Assembly: GCA_003228495.1 (NCBI GenBank)
Contig: QIDY01000037.1
Location: 1 to 5,980 of the forward strand
DNA length: 5,980 nucleotides
Source of the DNA: Nitrospirota bacterium
GTDB lineage: Bacteria; Nitrospirota; Nitrospiria; Nitrospirales; UBA8639
Reading direction: 5' to 3'
Shown here in pieces: positions 1 to 5,891 of this stretch (positions are counted from its first letter, which is position 1; the number at the start of each line of letters is the position of its first letter). The translations under genes and the position numbers were made by a program. Under the pieces are notes generated by a model. That model made no database searches. It was not told where the DNA came from and saw only the letters and a program-made list of their open reading frames with translations.

Positions 1-2410
1 GCCCACGACCTCCACCCAGCGCCTTCAAAATGGCAAGTTCATGTTGTCGACGATAACGATTGATGGAAATCGCGGCGATCATGACTACGCCCCCTGTTAT
101 GAGGCAGAGGAGCGCGAGTGCCTGAATGCCCATTGCGAGTTGCCGAAAAATCTTGGCGATGTTGTCCATGACATCACCGACATGAATTGCTGTCACATTA
201 GGCATGTCCGACACAATGGCGTGTTGAAGGGGAATTTCGACTGTTTTTGGGACCTTGGCTGTGGCGATATACGTGATGGGTGCCCCATCAAGGGAGCCTG
301 GTTCCATGATCATAAAAAAATTCATGGAAAAAGACCCCCAGTCGACTGTGCGAAGGCTGCTGACTTGTGCGACGAAAGGCACCCCTTGAATATTGAACGT
401 GATGTGGGACCCCAGCGACAGTCCCAAGTGTTTCGCAGCATCTTCTTCAACCGAGACCAAAGGTACATTGTTCAGTGCTTGAGGGTTGTCAACGGAATAT
501 TTGCGGGGAGATTTTTCCCACCATTGCCCCTGAGTCAGGGCATTATCTTTGGGGAGAGATTCGAATGTCGTCAAGACATATTCTCTCGTGAAATACCAAC
601 CGTTTCGCTTCCCTTTATGTTCTTCAGGATTAATGGGTCGGCCATCAATTTCGGTGAGTCGAGATCGCACGACCGGGACCAGGTTATACGGTAAACCTGG
701 AATGTGGTTTTCTAACACTTGCTTGAACGAAGCATATTGATCCGGCTGGATATCAATGAAAAAAAATGATGGGGCGCTCGTAGGGATTTGATCTTCAATG
801 AGGTCAAGCAACGTTCGTTGTACGGTAATGAGTGTGATCATCAGCATGACGCCGATTCCAATAGCCAGAGCCATGGCTTTTGTGAAATTTCCTGGGCGTT
901 GGAGATTATTTGTGGCATGGCGTAACAACAACTTTTGAGGAAATTGAATATGCCGGAGGGTCCAGAATAAGACACTAGTTCCACACAATAAGGCAAAAAT
1001 AGCGAGAATAAAGGCGCCGGAAAAGAACAACCCGAGAGAAAACGAATGGGCTTGCCAGATGGCTAACCCTAGCAAACACCCTGCAATCAAGAGGCTGGTT
1101 ATTCTTCGTACCCGGTCCTTCCACCAATTTTTCAGAAGCGTCATCCATCTGGTTGTCCAAGGTTGTTGGTCTATTTGAAACCTCGGCTGGTCAACATCTT
1201 GGCGAAAGACTAAGGCTGGCGATACATGTCGGATAGCCAGCAGGGGCCACAGGGAAAAAGCCAGCGTGGCCAAAGTACCCAGGGCAATGCCACGCAGAAT
1301 TGGAGTGAGTGTAGGGTATATCGGGAAAGTTTCAGGAATAATCCCCTGAAGCAGAAGCGGAATTCCCTGATGGAGTCCGGTTCCGAGTATTCCGCCGACA
1401 AGACTACCAATACCTCCAAGGAGCAGACTTTGTGTCAGATAGATTTTTATAATCTGTGGAGAATCTGCGCCGAGGGTTTTGAGCGTGGCAATGATCGGGG
1501 TTTTTTGTGTAATAAATCCTTGCATGGTACAGGCAACGCCGATTCCACCTACCAAGAGAATCGTGAGTCCAATGAGACCGAGATAGAGCGTTAATTGGTC
1601 TAAAAATCGGCGGAGTCGGGGTTGGGCATCACGGTAAGAGTTGACCTGAACGCCTTCTCGACTGAGGCGCCCTCGAAGTTCTCCCAGCCATTGTTCCAAA
1701 GGTGTGGAAGCCGGGAGTTTCAGCCGGTATCGCTCATGAATCCGGCTTCCAGTTTGGACGAGTTTCGTCGTTTCCAACGCGTCTCTGGAAATCATGAGCC
1801 GAGGACCTAAACTAAAGGCGGTGGCAATTTTATCGGGCTCTTTGGCAAGGACGGCGGTGATGATAAAACTAGCTTGGCCAATACGCAGTTCGCTACCGAG
1901 ACCCAGATTCAGGCGAATGAGCAGTGATTTCTGAGCGATCGCTCCAAAGCAGGGGAGCCGTCGGCAACCTGATTGAATGGGTGCCAAAAGTTGCTCGGAT
2001 GTTTGAGGGGGATCGACAATGAGTTTGCCATAGAGGGGATAGAAAGAATCCAGGGCTTTCAGTTCAACCAGTTGCGAGGTAGGGGTTTTGGCCTGATCAT
2101 GCGGTTCGTTTGATTCGACTGCTGCCATTGCGGCCAGCTCGGTAATGTGGGAGATGATGATCTTTCGTTCAGAGAGAGAACTCAACACCTCTTGGCCCTT
2201 TTTGCCCATCGTGCGTCGCCAGGATAGTTCGATATCGCCTCCTAAAAGACCTCGCGCATCTCCCAAAATGGCCTGTTCGACATTCGTGGCAAACAGATCC
2301 ACGGCCACAATGGCTCCTACTCCTAAGGCAATACAGAGAAACAAAAAAAAGAAACGAGACCATGAACTGGCGGTTTCCCGCCAAGCCAATTTGAGAGAAA
2401 TGGGTGTCAT
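1..2410 (-). CDS. ybbP: FtsX-family ABC transporter permease, YbbP-like (partial, C-terminus beyond left edge)
   Basis: Reading the minus strand from ATG at 2410 gives 803 codons with no stop up to the left edge, so the C-terminus is missing. What is seen: one membrane segment near residues 19-40, a soluble domain of about 230 residues, three hydrophobic segments (about 274-298, 326-348, 372-393), a middle hydrophobic pair (about 438-484), another segment (513-531), a second soluble domain, and a helix at 760-783 followed by HELAILKALGGG. The same kind of sequence (TPIIATLKTLGA, residues 304-315) follows the second helix, so there are two FtsX/MacB-type cores, as in YbbP. The motif DWGSFSMNFFMI (690-701) before the last core also fits YbbP. 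E. coli YbbP is about 800 residues, so perhaps 60-120 are missing here. It starts 19 bp after the ATPase stop without a clear Shine-Dalgarno, which suggests translational coupling. Family knowledge: it should be the membrane partner of the adjacent ATPase in the inner membrane, probably mechanotransmissive or a lipid/lipoprotein extractor. The substrate is unknown. Confidence 0.9.
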   Translation of the reverse strand, partial: MTPISLKLAWRETASSWSRFFFLFLCIALGVGAIVAVDLFATNVEQAILGDARGLLGGDIELSWRRTMGKKGQEVLSSLSERKIIISHITELAAMAAVESNEPHDQAKTPTSQLVELKALDSFYPLYGKLIVDPPQTSEQLLAPIQSGCRRLPCFGAIAQKSLLIRLNLGLGSELRIGQASFIITAVLAKEPDKIATAFSLGPRLMISRDALETTKLVQTGSRIHERYRLKLPASTPLEQWLGELRGRLSREGVQVNSYRDAQPRLRRFLDQLTLYLGLIGLTILLVGGIGVACTMQGFITQKTPIIATLKTLGADSPQIIKIYLTQSLLLGGIGSLVGGILGTGLHQGIPLLLQGIIPETFPIYPTLTPILRGIALGTLATLAFSLWPLLAIRHVSPALVFRQDVDQPRFQIDQQPWTTRWMTLLKNWWKDRVRRITSLLIAGCLLGLAIWQAHSFSLGLFFSGAFILAIFALLCGTSVLFWTLRHIQFPQKLLLRHATNNLQRPGNFTKAMALAIGIGVMLMITLITVQRTLLDLIEDQIPTSAPSFFFIDIQPDQYASFKQVLENHIPGLPYNLVPVVRSRLTEIDGRPINPEEHKGKRNGWYFTREYVLTTFESLPKDNALTQGQWWEKSPRKYSVDNPQALNNVPLVSVEEDAAKHLGLSLGSHITFNIQGVPFVAQVSSLRTVDWGSFSMNFFMIMEPGSLDGAPITYIATAKVPKTVEIPLQHAIVSDMPNVTAIHVGDVMDNIAKIFRQLAMGIQALALLCLITGGVVMIAAISINRYRRQHELAILKALGGGRG

Positions 2411-2429
2411 ATAATCGAAGGTGTGGATA

Positions 2430-3167
2430 TCAATGAGACAGTGCGGTGTCGTGCACGATGGCTCCATCTCGTAATGTCAGAATACGTTGGGCGCGAGCGG
2501 CAAGAGCCGTATCGTGTGTGACGAGTATCAAGGTACTGTCATGCTGCTCATGCAGTTGCCATAAGAGATCAATGATTCGGCTTCCTGTGGTGCTGTCGAG
2601 GTTGCCAGTGGGTTCGTCGGCAAGGAGAAGGGGAGGCTGGCCGATAAATGCGCGTGCCAACGCGACTCGTTGTTGTTCGCCTCCCGAGAGCTGAACGGGA
2701 TAATGATTGAACCGCTGTTCCAACCCCACGGATTGAAGGAGAGTCTTAGCGCGTTCTTCGCCGGTGGCCACTCCCTGAAGTTCCAACGGGAGTGCAACAT
2801 TTTCGAGGGCGGTCAAGGTAGGGATCAGATGAAAGGCTTGAAAGACATATCCAATATATTGGCGACGAAAGTGTGCCATGGGTCCTTCTGCCAATGTGGT
2901 AATGTTTGTCCCGTGAATATGAATGGAGCCGTGCGTGGGTCGATCAAGCCCGGCCAGCAGGCCTAAGAGCGTTGATTTTCCGCTGCCTGATGGGCCGATA
3001 ATCGCAAGGACTTGTTTGGCAGAGACCTCAAAGGAGACGTTGTGTAGAATCTGAACGATCTGGTTTCCGGCAGACAATTGCATGCCAAGTTGGTTGACCG
3101 AAATCAGGGGTTGGGAAGACGGAGATGAAGAAAGGGACGCAGGTGAATCCGATGAAGGAACTGGCAC
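2430..3167 (-). CDS. ybbA: ABC transporter ATP-binding protein, LolD/YbbA-like
   Basis: A 245-residue cytoplasmic nucleotide-binding subunit with every ABC hallmark: Walker A GPSGSGKST (58-66), Q-loop Gln110, signature LSGGEQQR (160-167), Walker B LLLADEP with catalytic Glu185, D-loop around NLDS (189-192) and switch His218. The sequence around GYVFQAFHLIPTLTALENV is typical of the LolD/MacB/FtsE branch that pairs with FtsX-type permeases, and such a permease follows 19 bp downstream, so the two form one transporter. The start is GTG at 3167. It has no visible Shine-Dalgarno, and the first 20 residues are a Ser/Pro-rich tail not usual in the family (about 225-235 residues). A start near codon 21 (CTG, just before ISVNQLGMQL) is possible. 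The 5' end overlaps the divergent thioesterase gene. The ybbA name rests on the conserved neighbourhood (tesA divergent, ybbP downstream) as much as on the protein, since LolD is very close in sequence. Confidence 0.93.
   Translation of the reverse strand: MPVPSSDSPASLSSSPSSQPLISVNQLGMQLSAGNQIVQILHNVSFEVSAKQVLAIIGPSGSGKSTLLGLLAGLDRPTHGSIHIHGTNITTLAEGPMAHFRRQYIGYVFQAFHLIPTLTALENVALPLELQGVATGEERAKTLLQSVGLEQRFNHYPVQLSGGEQQRVALARAFIGQPPLLLADEPTGNLDSTTGSRIIDLLWQLHEQHDSTLILVTHDTALAARAQRILTLRDGAIVHDTALSH
3141..3146 (+). promoter_or_regulatory. Shine-Dalgarno deciding the tesA-like start
   Basis: AGGTGA lies 5 bp before ATG 3152. The upstream in-frame ATG at 3125 has only GGAG immediately next to it (spacing too short), and the downstream ATG at 3194 has a weaker GTGGA about 8 bp away. 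This site lies inside the opposite-strand ATPase reading frame. Confidence 0.55.
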
Positions 3168-3979
3168 AGTGGTTAACGAGTGGAATTTATAAAATGGATA
3201 CTTGGGGGAGGGTTTTCTATCAGGTCTTCATGTTCTTGATTATCTTACCAGCCTCTGTCCTCTTCTGTCTGACTATGCTGGGATGTGACGTTCAAGAGGA
3301 TACACCAGGCAGTCTTGTTGAGTCACAAGGTAAGCATTCTCAAGCTGAACCAGTGCAAGAACAGGTGCGATCTTTTCGACGGGAGAAATCGTCTGACAAA
3401 TCCAAGGATAGAATTCTTCCTCGAATTGTTGCGTTTGGAGATAGCTTAACTGCGGGGCTTGGGGTGTCTTTGGGTGATGCCTATCCTGAACAATTAGCTC
3501 GGCAGTTACGTGAACAAGGATTTGCGTACGATGTCATCAATGCCGGGGTGTCTGGAGATACGTCGGCTGGAGGACTGAGACGAGTCGAGTGGATTTTAAA
3601 AAGCCAGCCGGTGCTTGTCATTTTGGAATTGGGTGTCAACGATGGACTACGCGGGCAATCCTTGAAAGAAACCTATGATAATCTCAACGCGATCATTCAA
3701 CGGTTCCAGGCCCAAGGCGTGATCGTCGTATTGGCAGGTATGCGTCTTCCGCTCAATTACGGAGATGAATATACGCGAGAGTTTTCTGCTCTGTATGAAC
3801 GGCTGGCCAAGGAAAATGGTGTCCCGTTGATTCCGTTTTTCTTGGAAGGAGTGGCAACTCGTCGGCATTTAAATCAAGGGGATGGGATTCACCCGACATC
3901 GGAGGGATATGCCATTGTGGCGCAGAACGTGTGGAAAACGCTTCAGCCTATTCTACAGGAGTTGGCTCTTCGGAAATAA
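3152..3979 (+). CDS. tesA: TesA-like SGNH/GDSL esterase (acyl-CoA thioesterase I / lysophospholipase L1 family), membrane-tethered
   Basis: A 275-residue SGNH hydrolase. Block I is FGDSLTAG with nucleophile Ser98; block II is INAGVSGDTS with the oxyanion Gly; block III is LGVNDGLRG with Asn163; block V is DGIHP with Asp244 and His247. RLPLNYG (198-204) and VPLIPFFLE are TesA-type signatures. Family knowledge: such enzymes hydrolyse acyl thioesters, lysophospholipids and simple esters in the periplasm. I chose ATG 3152 because AGGTGA lies 5 bp upstream. ATG 3125 (nine more residues) and ATG 3194 (14 fewer) are in frame. The N-terminus has a hydrophobic stretch (about 21-44) ending in LTMLGC at Cys45, which resembles a lipobox but with Met at -3, so it is either a lipoprotein or a signal-anchored protein. 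A charged, low-complexity linker (46-88) then leads to the catalytic domain. E. coli TesA lacks such a tether (208 residues, cleaved signal). Block III has Val where E. coli has Gly (GGND). The gene is divergent from the ATPase gene and appears monocistronic. Confidence 0.92.
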   Translation: MKELAQWLTSGIYKMDTWGRVFYQVFMFLIILPASVLFCLTMLGCDVQEDTPGSLVESQGKHSQAEPVQEQVRSFRREKSSDKSKDRILPRIVAFGDSLTAGLGVSLGDAYPEQLARQLREQGFAYDVINAGVSGDTSAGGLRRVEWILKSQPVLVILELGVNDGLRGQSLKETYDNLNAIIQRFQAQGVIVVLAGMRLPLNYGDEYTREFSALYERLAKENGVPLIPFFLEGVATRRHLNQGDGIHPTSEGYAIVAQNVWKTLQPILQELALRK

Positions 3980-3980
3980 G

Positions 3981-4018
3981 AAAAAACATTGCCCCTCTTT
4001 AACGACAAAGAGGGGCAA
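3981..4018 (-). terminator. Strong Rho-independent terminator, minus strand
   Basis: The perfect inverted repeat TTGCCCCTCTTT (3989-4000) / AAAGAGGGGCAA (4007-4018) has a 6-nt loop. On the minus strand the stem is followed by TG and six T residues (the A-run at 3981-3986), a canonical intrinsic terminator. It sits 52 bp after the stop of the 53-residue gene, so it ends that transcript. It also lies 10 bp after the convergent thioesterase stop. On the plus strand the stem lacks an immediate T-tract, so for that gene it can act only as a weak terminator or a 3'-end stabiliser. Confidence 0.88.
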
Positions 4019-4069
4019 CAAGAATCGTACAAAAAAGATTGGAGTGTCTTTTTCTGGAAAAGGATAGGG

Positions 4070-4231
4070 CTAGGTCTTAAAGAAAATGTCGTATGCCCCA
4101 TACGCAAGAATTATCGCAATAGTTCCATAATATAAGGCTGTGATGCCTTCATACCCTCCGCCGGGAGCATTGGCCATTGCGGGAGCTGCGACTAACATGA
4201 ATAAGGTACTCAAAGAGATAATCCGACTCAT
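4070..4231 (-). CDS. Small 53-residue exported/membrane peptide of unknown function
   Basis: This short frame is easily missed. Reading from ATG 4231 to TAG 4072-4070 gives 53 residues. The first 20 look like a signal peptide: Ser-Arg at the start, a hydrophobic core (IISLSTLFMLVAA), then PAMA and a likely signal peptidase I cleavage before Asn21. The remaining 33 residues have a Gly-rich stretch (APGGGYEG, 22-29) and one aromatic-rich hydrophobic helix (about 32-51) with Tyr34, Tyr35, Tyr44, Tyr47, Asp48, Phe50 and Phe51, ending in Lys-Thr. If the signal is cleaved, the mature form would be a single-span peptide with its N-terminus outside. TGAGGG lies 7 bp before the ATG, a good ribosome binding site, and a strong terminator follows the stop, so it looks like an independent transcription unit. 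I do not recognise the family. Small accessory subunits of respiratory complexes have this size and layout, but nothing here proves such a role. Confidence 0.78.
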   Translation of the reverse strand: MSRIISLSTLFMLVAAPAMANAPGGGYEGITALYYGTIAIILAYGAYDIFFKT

Positions 4232-4238
4232 GGTAAAA

Positions 4239-4244
4239 CCCTCA
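4239..4244 (-). promoter_or_regulatory. Shine-Dalgarno of the 53-residue gene
   Basis: On the minus strand TGAGGG stands 7 nt before ATG 4231. The site is one of the main reasons to accept the short gene as real. Confidence 0.7.
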
Positions 4245-4371
4245 CTTTCTGACTAGAAGAATCTTGACCTCATTGTGAGATCCAATAGCGTATTTTCTTA
4301 CACCATGCTGAGATTGTAGACAATTTTCTTTCTGTGATGCAAGCCGGGTTTCATGAAATTTATTAAGGTAT

Positions 4372-4377
4372 ATTATA
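4372..4377 (-). promoter_or_regulatory. Candidate -10 box upstream of the 53-residue gene
   Basis: A perfect TATAAT on the minus strand lies in the most AT-rich part of the intergenic region. The hexamer 17 bp upstream (TAATAC) is a poor -35. Transcription from here would give a leader of roughly 130 nt before ATG 4231. The box overlaps an 11-bp palindrome at 4368-4378. AT-rich spacers often contain such hexamers by chance, so this is only a candidate. Confidence 0.3.
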
Positions 4378-4459
4378 CTAATTTAAAATGCGTAGTATTA
4401 AAATGGTCTCTTAGGGTCTATGGCACTTGAAATCGGATGACTGAAAGGCGAAAGGCCTG

Positions 4460-4486
4460 AAAAAGTCCACTCATCAAAATCGAGTG
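4460..4486 (-). terminator. Probable weak terminator after the CDGSH gene
   Basis: On the minus strand, 15 nt after the CDGSH-gene stop, CACTC (4486-4482) and GAGTG (4472-4468) form a 5-bp stem. It extends by two A-T pairs if one G is bulged, and is then followed by GACTTTTT. Position and T-run fit an intrinsic terminator, but the stem is short and not GC-rich, so read-through is likely. Confidence 0.45.
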
Positions 4487-4501
4487 AAAAAAACTTGCTC
4501 C

Positions 4502-4747
4502 TTAGGATTCGAGTCGTGAATGAGATCCATCACAAAATGGGGGTTTTTTAGTGTGCTTGCATCCACACCAAGCCACTTTCTTTTTCTCTTTGATTTCGAC
4601 TTCCATTGGAGAAAAATCGGTTCCAGTGTGTGATCCATCACAAAAGGGTTGGGTTTTGGATCGGCCGCATTGGCACCAGTAGTAGATCCCGGGTTCCATA
4701 TCCATGACATAGGGAACTCGTTGTGGAATGACGATAGGATCGGCCAT
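4502..4747 (-). CDS. Dual CDGSH-type [2Fe-2S] iron-sulfur protein
   Basis: An 81-residue soluble protein made of two CDGSH modules. Each shows the pattern C-x-C-x2-S/T-x3-P-x-C-D-G-S-H: ligands Cys25, Cys27, Cys36, His40 and Cys61, Cys63, Cys72, His76. Family knowledge: each 3Cys-1His set holds one redox-active, pH-sensitive [2Fe-2S] cluster, and tandem bacterial and mitochondrial (CISD3-like) members are known. Roles proposed for the family are electron or cluster transfer and redox/iron sensing. The start is ATG 4747, because a perfect AAGGAG lies 6 bp upstream; an in-frame ATG at 4771 lies upstream of that site and is unlikely to be used. No signal peptide is seen, so it is cytoplasmic. 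Lysine-rich EIKEKKKVAW (51-60) links the modules. The gene follows the ChaN-like gene by 50 bp on the same strand, probably in one operon. Confidence 0.93.
   Translation of the reverse strand: MADPIVIPQRVPYVMDMEPGIYYWCQCGRSKTQPFCDGSHTGTDFSPMEVEIKEKKKVAWCGCKHTKKPPFCDGSHSRLES
4524..4645. repeat. Internal 14-bp direct repeat from CDGSH module duplication
   Basis: GATCCATCACAAAA occurs identically at 4524-4537 and 4632-4645, exactly 108 bp (36 codons) apart. It encodes the FCDGS of each module. The register equals the protein repeat (Cys36 to Cys72), so it reflects either module duplication or constraint on the same five residues. Confidence 0.8.
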
Positions 4748-4753
4748 GTTGTT

Positions 4754-4759
4754 CTCCTT
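4754..4759 (-). promoter_or_regulatory. Shine-Dalgarno fixing the CDGSH-gene start
   Basis: AAGGAG on the minus strand lies 6 nt before ATG 4747. It rules in this start over the longer in-frame ATG at 4771. Confidence 0.85.
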
Positions 4760-4797
4760 AATATTTAGCAAGACAATAGTGTGTTACGACATAAAGA

Positions 4798-5754
4798 TTA
4801 TCCACATCGGGCTTGTAGGCCCTTGGGCCCTAACGGGGTGAGCCAGAGGAAATCAGCGATACCGTTTTCGAGTTCGGCATACACCTCTTCCTTTTTTGAC
4901 GGGTCCCACGCCACCAAATAGATTGTGACGGTTTTCGCATCCGGATGAGTTCTTTTGATCCGGCTGGGAACAGGAATATGGTACTGAATATGTCCCCCTC
5001 CCGTATAGCTGACCAGGGGGCCTTCTGAAGAAGATTTGTGATCGAGGTAATTTCTAATGATCCGGGCCATCCCTTCATCACGGAAAATAGACGCTTCGAA
5101 AATACGTCGGTACACGTGATCTGGCAAACCAGTATGACAGGCTTCAATTTGTTCAAAAATCAAATTTTCATATTCGGGGTCATCGGTCACGAGCTCGCCG
5201 ATGGGCCAGTTTTCCATTTGAGGATCTTGCATGGCCTTGGCTAACCCTTGAGTAGCGACTAATCGCACTAACGGTCGAGGGGGATTCAGGGCTAATAGAT
5301 TGAGTTGATGGGTTTTTGCGAATGTCACCAATGATTGGTAGTCAGCAAATTCTCCACCCCAATTTTTCTCCCAACGGGATTCCTCCACCAATTGGTCGAC
5401 GGAGATTTCCGGTTGTTGAATGTAGCGATCCAGGCCTGGTTGCCCATCCCAACTAAACATTTCCATGGCCAGGGTGGGATGACGTTGCTGTGTCAGGAGA
5501 ATGTTCAGAATGGTTTGCGCGGCCTCAAGATGTGACGGGGTATAGTGCTCCTCGCCAATAAAAACGATGTCGGCTGATAAGAGGTGAGGAACGAGATCAT
5601 CAAAGGTCAGAAGTTTTTGTTCAGAAACATGATAAATGTGGCCGATCTCTAACGGTGGTTTCGCTTGAACGGTGGAGCACCCGACAGACCCACAGAGCGA
5701 GAAAATACCGAAGACGACCATGAAGCCCAGAGGTGGTAATCTAGAGCTATTCAT
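4798..5754 (-). CDS. ChaN-family (DUF399, cofactor heme-binding) lipoprotein
   Basis: A 318-residue exported protein of the ChaN group within the Tiki/TraB/erythromycin-esterase superfamily. Conserved features seen: FIGEEHYTPSH (65-75), the opening Glu-His motif of the family; AMEMFSWDGQPGLDRY (96-111); W128 and W132 followed by F-x-x-Y (EFADYQSL); ALNPPRPL (155-162); and GGGHIQYHIPVPSRI (252-266) near the C-terminus. Family knowledge: Campylobacter ChaN is an outer-membrane-associated lipoprotein that binds heme and is linked to iron acquisition, and some relatives may be hydrolases. The N-terminus has a hydrophobic stretch (about 9-25) and GSVGC at Cys26, a lipobox with Ser at -3, so lipidation is likely but not certain. 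The start is ambiguous: ATG 5754 gives a compact signal sequence, and GTG 5766 would add four residues. The best upstream purine run (GAGGAG, 5786-5791) is too far from both. The C-terminus ends in Ala-Arg-Cys-Gly. A CDGSH gene follows 50 bp downstream. Confidence 0.88.
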   Translation of the reverse strand: MNSSRLPPLGFMVVFGIFSLCGSVGCSTVQAKPPLEIGHIYHVSEQKLLTFDDLVPHLLSADIVFIGEEHYTPSHLEAAQTILNILLTQQRHPTLAMEMFSWDGQPGLDRYIQQPEISVDQLVEESRWEKNWGGEFADYQSLVTFAKTHQLNLLALNPPRPLVRLVATQGLAKAMQDPQMENWPIGELVTDDPEYENLIFEQIEACHTGLPDHVYRRIFEASIFRDEGMARIIRNYLDHKSSSEGPLVSYTGGGHIQYHIPVPSRIKRTHPDAKTVTIYLVAWDPSKKEEVYAELENGIADFLWLTPLGPKGLQARCG

Positions 5755-5766
5755 AAGACTTATCAC

Positions 5767-5891
5767 GGTGCATGGTGTACCACAGTCTCCTCAGAGGGGC
5801 AATATGGGCGGTTGAAAAAATTCTTGTATGAGAATAGCAATGGCGGCTATGGTGACTGAATAATGGGTTTTGTTTTTAGGAATACATATTG
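5767..5891. other. Divergent intergenic region between ChaN-like gene and right-edge gene
   Basis: It should contain promoters for both directions. A TTGAAA (5812-5817) on the plus strand lacks a convincing -10 at proper spacing, and no clear sigma-70 pair was found for the leftward gene. On the minus strand GAGGAG (5791-5786) is followed by an out-of-frame ATG at 5773 opening an 8-codon frame (MHRDKSYE) whose stop overlaps the ATG at 5754. Confidence 0.45.

Larger units (their letters stand above)
4232..4501. other. AT-rich intergenic region without a supported gene
   Basis: These 270 bp separate the CDGSH gene from the 53-residue gene, both leftward. They hold a probable weak terminator (4460-4486), a TATAAT candidate, two short palindromes (TTTCATGAAA at 4349-4358; GTATATTATAC at 4368-4378) and a small CTCA/TGAG hairpin near 4269-4279. 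No frame with a ribosome binding site, tRNA or recognisable RNA family was seen. Confidence 0.6.

Noticed and set aside
41..694. A 217-codon plus-strand open frame
   Set aside because: It lies wholly inside the continuous minus-strand permease frame. Its translation is rich in Cys, His and Arg without domain features, as expected of an antisense shadow.
1226..1594. A 122-codon plus-strand open frame
   Set aside because: It is antisense to the permease membrane core, has a hydrophilic low-complexity translation, and has no recognisable domain or better claim than the permease.
1..2410. Possible decay of the permease gene, since its minus-strand frame holds several smaller open frames
   Set aside because: A codon-by-codon reading from 2410 to the left edge gives 803 codons in one frame with no stop or frameshift, and both FtsX cores are intact.
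4298..4354. An 18-codon minus-strand frame (MKPGLHHRKKIVYNLSMV) in the leader of the 53-residue gene
   Set aside because: It has no ribosome binding site and such short frames are common by chance. I cannot support it as an upstream peptide.
4446..4458. Small AGGC/GCCT hairpin after the CDGSH gene
   Set aside because: The stem is only 4 bp and no adequate T-tract follows on either strand, so it is not called as a terminator.
5767..5781. Hairpin GGTGCA/TGTACC before the ChaN-like start
   Set aside because: It pairs only with a G-T wobble on the plus strand; in the minus-strand transcript that becomes an A-C mismatch, so the structure is weak where it would matter.
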